64,000 bases of DNA from Metellina segmentata (lineage: Eukaryota > Arthropoda > Arachnida > Araneae > Tetragnathidae), in NCBI GenBank assembly GCA_947359465.1, contig OX375873.1, forward strand, positions 137,265,916 to 137,329,915. The letters run 5' to 3'. The stretch's first letter is position 1, and every line of letters starts with the position of its first letter. A program made the position numbers and the translations under genes. The notes beneath the pieces are model-generated. The model saw only the letters and a list, made by a program, of their open reading frames with translations. It searched no databases and was not told the DNA's origin. Positions 57,424 to 64,000 of this stretch are shown here, one piece after another.

Positions 57424-57544
57424 AACAGACTTGATAGACCAGTTGCAAAACATCATAGACAGTTGGTATTCTTCCAGTCGGATTTGCCGCTACAACCAAA
57501 GTCATAGACACCACCATCAAAACTCTAACAGCCATCCTCTGCAT
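57424..57544 (-). CDS. Unknown - strand gene, candidate first exon with signal peptide
   Basis: From ATG 57544 the - strand reads MQRMAVRVLMVVSMTLVVAA, a clean secretory signal peptide with a likely cut after VAA, then NPTGRIPTVYDVLQLVYQVC. It ends at a consensus donor GTGAGTAGT in phase 1, which with the two bases at 45154-45153 gives Tyr. An upstream in-frame ATG at 57655 would hide the signal peptide and is less likely. Whether this belongs with the other exons or to a separate secreted-protein gene cannot be decided from the sequence; one joining in three would agree in phase by chance. Confidence 0.42.
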
Positions 57545-59319
57545 GTTAATAAATTTTTTAAATAAAATTTTTCTCACAAAAAAACTGTCACACGGGACGC
57601 GAACAAGAAGTCGAAACACGAGCCGCGAGATATGTAATGCTTTTAACCGGTCCACAAAGCTTTTTTTACCGCAATTGAACCGATGTCAACAAATGGTTGC
57701 CAAGACTGACTTATCGCTCTCTTTGGCGTAAACGTTGGCGACAAATGAATGAGATAATCCCCAAATCTCCGAAAATTCAAGGTTTGAGGTCTTGCAATTG
57801 ATTGAAACACGTTGGAAGATGAAAGTCCATCCTTTTTTGTTTGAACTTGACATATTTGTGTTTTTTTTTTTATTTCTTGTATTGGTTATTTTTGCAACAT
57901 ATTCACGTGAGCATCGTATGATCGTTTGCTTCATTTTATATTTTGTTGAAATAGATCTGACGATTTCGTAAGAACTATACGTGTCTTACAAACATTTTCC
58001 ATAGAAAGAACAAAACAGAGAAGTTCGTAAAACATTTAAAATACGCATTCGTTTTCCGAAATTGCTGGATTATTGTCAGAAATAATTCAAGTGAATAGCG
58101 TTTAATGCTATTAAAATGGATTTAAACCAATGAATTAAAAACAATCAATGTGAGAGGTGCAATAAATAATCTCTTATAAACAATAACAGAACTAAAAAGA
58201 TTTTTTTATCGTCTTTTTAGTGACTGTCTAAATCTTTCGAAAAAAGTATAATGAAAACAAATATATTTTATTCAACAATTGTTGAAAACTCTTAAAGACA
58301 GCTTAAATTCAGCAATGATTGAAACTCGCTAAATAAATGAGAACATTCACAAGGAAGTTGTCCGGTTTATTTTTAGATTAAAAGAAAATAGATGTTTTCT
58401 AACATTGCCAAGCACGGTACGAGAGAGTATATAAGGCTGTAACAATAATTCTAAAAGTCTTAAATTGTAATTTGTTTTTAAATTTATTATACCTCTGTAA
58501 CTTTTCATTTCATGCTGTTTGATTTGACATTACAACTTACATTTCGAATACATATTTTTTATTTTACTTCATTGATGTGACTTCATAGGGTAGACTGATT
58601 CGAATCAAAGGAGAGCGGCAAAACAAAAATGCATCTTAAAAAAACTCTTTTCTGGGGCTTATGGTTCTTTCTGAGTGATATTTTAAAAAGTTTATTCCAT
58701 TCCAAACGAATTTCATCATTCTTTCGAATAAATTTAAAATACGTGTGGCCTCTTGTCATCGTAAAGATTAAACAAGCCCGATGCTCTCTGTGTTGCGAAT
58801 CCTTATATAATTATTTATAAACTTTTCTCTTTGTTCGATAACGTGATAAATATATTATTTTCAAAACGTTATTGGACAGTTTCTATTTTCGGTGTTCTAA
58901 GTTACGGTAATCCTAAGTTACCAATTGTGAAGATAGGTGTGCAGAGAGAGCTAAAACAATTCGAAATCCTCTAGGAATAACATTGAATATTATTACGATA
59001 TTATGCTACGAAACTCAGATTTTTTTTCTCCCAAAAACAAAATAATTAAGAATTTGAATTTAAATACTAATGTTTGAACGTATTTTTTATTTCCTTTTCC
59101 AATATATTTATAAATATTGAATGATGTTATTAAAAACTTTTAATTTTACAACTTACATTTTGCAAGGGAACGAGTCTATGTAATGTGAAAGCGCAAACGA
59201 AAAACCAATTGATAATAGAAGTGTTAATTCGCTACTTGGAATATGGCAACGACGGAATTTGAATGTTTCATTTACTAACTTTATTTAGATGGTTGGTTTG
59301 GATGTTTTTTATGGCGCAA
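57545..59319. other. Candidate promoter side of the - strand gene
   Basis: Upstream (on the - strand) of the signal-peptide exon, GC content rises at 57590-57740. A - strand TCAGT initiator-like motif lies at about 57712. Beyond that AT-rich and without repeats. Promoter placement is inference. Confidence 0.25.
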
Positions 59320-59545
59320 TGGGCTGATGCACCTTAAATCTGTTGTGACCCCGATTGTCCTAATGTTGGCGTGGTGTGAAAGTTTGTAGAGTGGGGTGCC
59401 AGCTCAGGTGTTGACTTCTTCGTCTGACCGTGGTTCAAAATGGTGAATTGTTATCCTAGGATCTTTCCCTTCAGGATTGATCCCAAATCGCCGCCAACAG
59501 CTCGTTGTGTTGCATCAATACGATGTTAATAAACTACTTACCCGT
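59320..59545 (+). repeat. 5'-truncated SINE-B
   Basis: Starts after the B box at GATGCACCTTAAATCTGTTG, full core, ends TTAATAAACTACTTACCC. Confidence 0.82.
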
Positions 59546-60202
59546 AACATAAAAATAAGACGGCTAACCATGCGTTGTAATTCAAATATTTTTATAATCT
59601 TTGAAGCAATTTTCCATTTTTATTTTAAAATCAATGAAACTTACATTTCTTTCAAGCTTTAAATTTTATTATTACATTGTATTGAAAGCTGTACTTAAGA
59701 GTCAAGAAGCAACTATTATTCTAAACATGTAAATGGTTTCAATTGAAACAGAATCTGCATTAACAAAAATAGTGCCACAAAGCATCGACTTAAAACAACA
59801 TCCAGTTAGAGTAAAGCAAATTGTTAATACAAAGGGCGTTCCATAAAAACTGAGGGTAAAATCATAAAAAGTCAAGAAATATATTTACAGAAAAAAATAC
59901 ATCATTATTTTTCAAAATACACTCAGTAACATTGAAAATAACGCACCAAACAGGGAGCATCGAATTGAAATGAAATTTAATACACATAATGATACAGATG
60001 AGAGGTTCACTTGATCTCAAAATCAAGACAATTAAACAAATACAGTGTGTACAATTAGATAAATACAGTGCAACTTCAATAGCGCGTAGAACCGCCTCCT
60101 GCTGCAATACATGCCGCAACACGGTCCGGCATTGAGTTGATTAGACGTCTGATGTTGTACTGAGGCAGATGGGCCCACAAATCGTAAACAGCCACCACCA
60201 TA

Positions 60203-60903
60203 TCATGTACAGAGTGACGGCATATGGCGTTTCAGCTGTCCCACAAATGCTCTATAAGTGACCGGGGAGCGTGCTGGCCATGGAAGAGTCTGAACATGAC
60301 GTAGGATGTCTTGAACCACTCTAGCTGGATGCGGACGAGCGTTATCTCGCTGGAACATTGCCCCTAGAGAATCATTTGGGAAAGGTCCCACGTGGGGTCT
60401 AAGAAGGTCATCAACATAACGCTGATCCTTTAAGGTTCCACGTACCACAGTTAGAGTGAACCGGCTATCATAGGCTATGGACCCAAAGATCATTACGCCT
60501 GCTGTGCGGGCAGTGTGTCGCGCGACAGAGTGGGTGGAATTGTACTGTTCACTAGGGCGCCTCCACACCAGTACGCGGTTATCATCTGTCACCAAAACGA
60601 ACAGGGATTCATCACTAAACGCCGCGTTTGCCATTATGTGGCATTCCACGTCGCTCTGGCTTGGCACCACTGTAGACGGAGTCGCCGATGCTTCGGTGTT
60701 AAAGGCAGTACACGGAAAGGGCGCTTGGATTGCAGATTCGCATCCGCAAAGCGTCTGGAAATTATTCGTGGAACATCTGGCACCCCTACATCTGATTGTA
60801 TCGTGTAACGAGTCACTGTGGGATCCACGAGCGCTTGCCGTACGATCCTTCGATACTCTCGCCTAATCGTCTTTCTGGTCGCTCCAGACCCGGTACTCCG
60901 CAT
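60203..60903 (-). pseudogene. Dead Tc1-like transposase
   Basis: Two - strand frames form one broken transposase: 60903-60634 (TIQSDVGVPDVPRIISRRFA helix-turn-helix part) and 60670-60203 (AAFSDESLFVLVTDDNRVLV, first Asp; GAMFQRDNARPHPARVVQDI, second Asp). They are joined by a frameshift near 60640. A further change destroys the third catalytic motif: SPVTYRAFVGQLKRHM where a SP-D-L...E-H-W segment belongs. The frames still resemble the family closely, so death is not ancient. Outer termini are unclear; the 59833 side may hold the 3' end. Confidence 0.8.
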
Positions 60904-61120
60904 GTGGGTACCATCTCATCCACTGCCCACAACATCATCGGACTGCACACTCCGAAAGATCGATTTATGAAAGATCATTTAATGAACTGGCGGGCTCTAG
61001 AAAGGCGGTAATTAAATATTATTTTATTCTGTGGTGAATTTTTTCCATACGGACCTCAATGTTAACGACAGCCTTTCTCGTGGTGGTATGCTGTCTCTCA
61101 TATTTGTGTCCTGCTTCTTA

Positions 61121-61294
61121 GGCACCGTTCACATGAGGTGCATAAAATGAGCGTTTGGCCAGGCTATCAGGACCCCGCTGTTCAAAGTCACAAAGATAGA
61201 TACTTGAATTAGAGGAATAAATAAATATAATTTAATGGCAGGACCTCGCTAGCCTCGCCATAAACGCGTTGAAACGCCTCATGTGAACGTGGCC
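61121..61294. mobile_element. Harbinger-like MITE (174 bp)
   Basis: Inverted ends GGCACCGTTCACATGAGG and GGCCACGTTCACATGAGG, with TTA before and TAA after. Arms cover about 60 bp each. Confidence 0.6.
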
Positions 61295-62265
61295 TAAATG
61301 TATCATGCTGAAGAGTTCTCTAAAAGAAGCTACTGACACCCGGAACTATTGAAAAATTTAGTCGAGTCGTCTTCCAGTTCACGATACAGAATATGATATA
61401 AACTTTTCTGCATGAAAATTTTTTTGATAGGGTGTACCCAATACTTCCTTTTGACATTTTTCTTGTTTTTCTTATGGTTAAAATTCCATTATGCAAGCAT
61501 TTCCATCTCATCCATTCTGAAAGTAGGCACGATTCGAAAGGACGTAAAATTCGTGACGTCATTGTCTATTGCGCGCCCATATTCGTATTGCCAAAAATAA
61601 AAAAAGTTGCAATTGAAAAATTATTTATTTAAAGCAAATTAAATGTAAGGTATCTATCTCGCTTAAAATTTTCCGCAGTTTTCAAATTCGATGAAATTTT
61701 TAATCTATCTTTTCCGATGCCGATTTTACAAAAAAAAAAAAAAAAAACTGAACAAGGCCACTCACAAATTTTGTTTTGCTTCTCTTCGCTCGAATCGTTT
61801 GTTTGCAGGAAATGAATCTGTGTGACAATCACAGGCAACCGATCTGAGCGATCGATCTCCATCGTGTGAAGACGCCTCAACAGTTTGAAAAAATCGCCTG
61901 AACTTTTATTTTTTAGTTTCGCGGTGTTGCCACGAAGTAAAAAATTCGCTCTCAGTTCTTATGGTATACCCTTTGTGTTGTTGCTACTAATCCCCGACTC
62001 TCTCTTAAATTCTCTTTAAATTATACTTCCCTCTTTTTTAAATTATACCAAGTCCACGAGTCCATAGACCCCAAAAAGTCCAAGAAAAGTAGAGGTTCCA
62101 AAAAATCTTTGCTTTGAAACGATCTTTGCTTAAAGCTCTTGCGAACTTCCACAGCTTTGAGCTTGGTGCTCTAGGGTCAATATTGCTGCACATTTCGCTC
62201 CAGGTTTTTCATTTGTTGATAGCATAAGGCAAAATGTAATCTCTGCATTAGTTTTGTTTAATAAG
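61295..62265. other. Sequence left of the LTR element
   Basis: AT-rich; a poly(A) run of over 20 bases at about 61729-61747. No gene supported. Confidence 0.35.
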
Positions 62266-62483
62266 TGTTGTGGCCCACCAGATGGCAGTACCCATCCCTG
62301 TACGGGGGATTTTGTTATTGTTTACTTTTGTGGGAGTTAGCGTCCCTTGAGAGCGTTGGGTGGTTGAGTGTCCCACACCAGCGCTAGAGTTTTTATGAGA
62401 AATAAAGATTAAACTGGTAATCTATTTGTGAGTTATTGAATACTTATCCAAAAGGACTGTCAGCACAAAACCCAGACCAACCA
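62266..62483 (+). mobile_element. 5' LTR of a BEL/Pao retrotransposon (about 218 bp)
   Basis: Begins TGTTGTGGCCCACCAGATGG and ends with CA before the primer-binding region. Contains AATAAA at 62401. The start pattern is common in BEL/Pao LTRs. The 3' LTR is outside the window, so both borders are estimates. Confidence 0.6.
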
Positions 62484-62486
62484 TTT

Positions 62487-62503
62487 GGTCCTAGCAGCCG
62501 GAG
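62487..62503 (+). other. Putative primer-binding site
   Basis: TGGTCCTAGCAGCCGG lies directly after the inferred LTR end. A TGG start is typical of primer-binding sites; the priming tRNA was not identified. Confidence 0.4.
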
Positions 62504-62574
62504 ATAGCTTGTAGTGCAACATTGAAGTCAGAGGTATGTGCCATTTTCTTTTGGATTGAAGTAAAGAGTGAAAC

Positions 62575-64000
62575 ATGTTTAAAGGGGCGAAGAAAGAAGA
62601 TTTGCGATTGATCGCCATTGAATTAGGTGAATCAATTAATGACTCTATGACAATGCTGACTTTAAATAAATTGATTTCCAACCATTCGGCTTACATTGAA
62701 AATCCTGATATGGTCGAAGGTATTGCAAACTCGATCATAGAAGGCAGGAAGTCGGAAGAGAAAAGTCAACATGAATTGGAACAATTAAAATTAGCAAGAG
62801 TAAATGCGGAATTAGAGCTAGCCCGAATGCGAGCAGATGCAAAAAACAGTGTTAGTAATGGATCCCAGGATGTGGATAAATGCGATTCCCTCGATAGTTT
62901 GATTAAAAGTATTCGCACCCTTACAATTAAAATCCCAAGTAGACCTGAGGGATGGGGGTTCTTTTTTAATTCTTTAGAGCGAGCCTTTAATACAAAGAAT
63001 GTTCCTGAGAAATTTAAGGCTGAAATTCTTTTAAACTTGTTGGGAGAAAAAGCCTCGAATGTAATTATTTACATTTCGGATAATGAGTTGAATGACTATT
63101 CTAAAATCAAATCCATAGTGTTAAGGGAATTTGAACCCACCCCTCAGGCGTGTTTGGAAAATTTTAGGAAGGCAAACCGTCTTTCAAATGAAACTTACAT
63201 TCAATTCGCGTCAAGGTTAACTAGTAGTTGGGATTACTACCTGAAACTGAGAAAGGTTGATACATTTGAAACTTTAAACCAGCTCATTGTTTCTGATAGG
63301 ATTTTTCAAAATTTAGATAAAGAGACAGCGTCTCACATCAGTGTGAGACAAATGGGCAATTGGTTTACTCCTACGGAGTTGGGCAGAGAAGTAGATTTAT
63401 ATTTTACATCGCGCGGGAAACCCCTCGACTATTCAAATGTTAATAATAGAAATAATCATTCTAAAAGTGTGTCAAGAGTGTTTTTATCTGATTTAAAGAG
63501 TTCCAAATGTGCATTTTGTAATCAAAATAATCATGCTATCTTTAAATGCTCTGGTTATTTAGAATTATCTATAAGAGAGAGATTCGAGTTTGTAAAAAAG
63601 AATAACCTTTGTTTTAAGTGTCTTCAACACCACAAGGTTCAAAATTGTAGGTCTAATTATTCTTGCTATAAATGTAAGAAAAATCACCACATATCATTAC
63701 ACTTTAACTCTGAACAAACTCAAGTGGAGTCCGACTATAAAAATTCTCATATTTCAAACCGCAATCAGAGAAGTGACAACACGACTCAATTCCCATCTGT
63801 AGCAGCTGCAGAGTTTGTCCCAAGTCAAAATAGTGAGGAAAAGATATTTGCAGGTACTAGTTACGTTGGAGACAACAGTCAGACAGTGCTGTTATCCACT
63901 GCACTTTGTTATTTGAAAGATGAATATGGAAATAAATTTCCAGTTAGGGCGCTTTTAGATGTGGGATCAATGAGTCATTTTGTCACTTCAAGCTGTGTGG
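62575..64000 (+). CDS. BEL/Pao retrotransposon Gag-protease (5' part of polyprotein, open at window edge)
   Basis: Unbroken frame of 475 codons from ATG 62575 to the window end. Order: a coiled-coil region (about residues 55-95, KSQHELEQLKLARVNAELEL); a capsid-like segment (about 125-290, with FFFNSLERAF and ILLNLLGEKA); zinc knuckles starting CAFCNQNNHAIFKC (C-x2-C-x4-H-x4-C), then CFKCLQHHKVQNC and CYKCKKNHHISLH; a linker; and the start of a Pao-type (DUF1758-like) aspartic protease at about 430. The active-site motif reads LLDVGSMSHFV: Asp is present but the next residue is Val where DSG or DTG is usual. Reverse transcriptase and integrase would lie beyond the window. The intact frame suggests a young copy. 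Confidence 0.85.
   Translation, partial: MFKGAKKEDLRLIAIELGESINDSMTMLTLNKLISNHSAYIENPDMVEGIANSIIEGRKSEEKSQHELEQLKLARVNAELELARMRADAKNSVSNGSQDVDKCDSLDSLIKSIRTLTIKIPSRPEGWGFFFNSLERAFNTKNVPEKFKAEILLNLLGEKASNVIIYISDNELNDYSKIKSIVLREFEPTPQACLENFRKANRLSNETYIQFASRLTSSWDYYLKLRKVDTFETLNQLIVSDRIFQNLDKETASHISVRQMGNWFTPTELGREVDLYFTSRGKPLDYSNVNNRNNHSKSVSRVFLSDLKSSKCAFCNQNNHAIFKCSGYLELSIRERFEFVKKNNLCFKCLQHHKVQNCRSNYSCYKCKKNHHISLHFNSEQTQVESDYKNSHISNRNQRSDNTTQFPSVAAAEFVPSQNSEEKIFAGTSYVGDNSQTVLLSTALCYLKDEYGNKFPVRALLDVGSMSHFVTSSCV

Larger units (their letters stand above)
5113..57544 (-). other. Split - strand gene of unknown function, 7 exons over about 52 kb
   Basis: Seven - strand exons with consensus splice sites fit one reading frame: 57544-57424 (ends phase 1), 45154-45008 (takes 2 nt, ends phase 1), 21975-21914 (takes 2 nt, ends phase 0), 11279-11133, 6434-6348, 5983-5958 (ends phase 2), 5155-5113 (takes 1 nt, stop). 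Every junction agrees in phase. The product would be about 210 residues with a hydrophobic N-terminus and five or six cysteines. I do not recognise the family. The three central exons are the firmest; the first and the last two are weaker. Introns of about 0.4, 0.8, 4.7, 10.6, 23 and 12 kb carry most repeats listed here. If the first exon is not part of it, translation would start at the ATG at 45152. Confidence 0.55.

Noticed and set aside
60477..60866. 129-codon + frame
   Set aside because: Antisense to the dead Tc1 transposase.

Overview
The window is animal DNA, almost certainly arthropod. It is AT-rich, has long introns, and is packed with transposon remains. The gag type of the retroelement at the right end resembles elements I associate with spiders, so a spider is my best guess; the order is not proven by the sequence.

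Two host genes are supported. On the + strand, 722-1204 is the last coding exon of the MiT/TFE transcription factor Mitf, followed by a 3'UTR of about 2.7 kb with a poly(A) signal at 3882. On the - strand, a spliced gene of unknown function runs from about 57.5 kb down to 5.1 kb. I rebuilt it from seven short exons whose splice sites and reading phases all agree. The two genes converge tail to tail, so most of the window is introns of the - strand gene.

These introns are filled with mobile DNA. The commonest are two tRNA-derived SINE families, called here SINE-A and SINE-B. Their tRNA-like heads and tail repeats differ but they share a core of about 200 bp. There are roughly 15 A and 25 B copies, many with clear target-site duplications, some nested, some cut down to 44-190 bp of 3' end. 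DNA transposons include one intact Tc1/mariner-superfamily element with a 358-residue transposase and 122-bp inverted repeats (22807-24309), dead Tc1 and mariner copies, a Tigger-like MITE, two hAT-type elements, Harbinger-like elements (one with a MADF-type exon relic), a 92-bp piggyBac-like element, Helitron-like pieces and several unclassified inverted-repeat elements.

The right end (62266-64000) holds the 5' LTR and intact gag-protease reading frame of a BEL/Pao LTR retrotransposon that runs off the window. The 53.8-59.3 kb stretch is unusually AT-rich and almost repeat-free; it contains the candidate first exon of the - strand gene.
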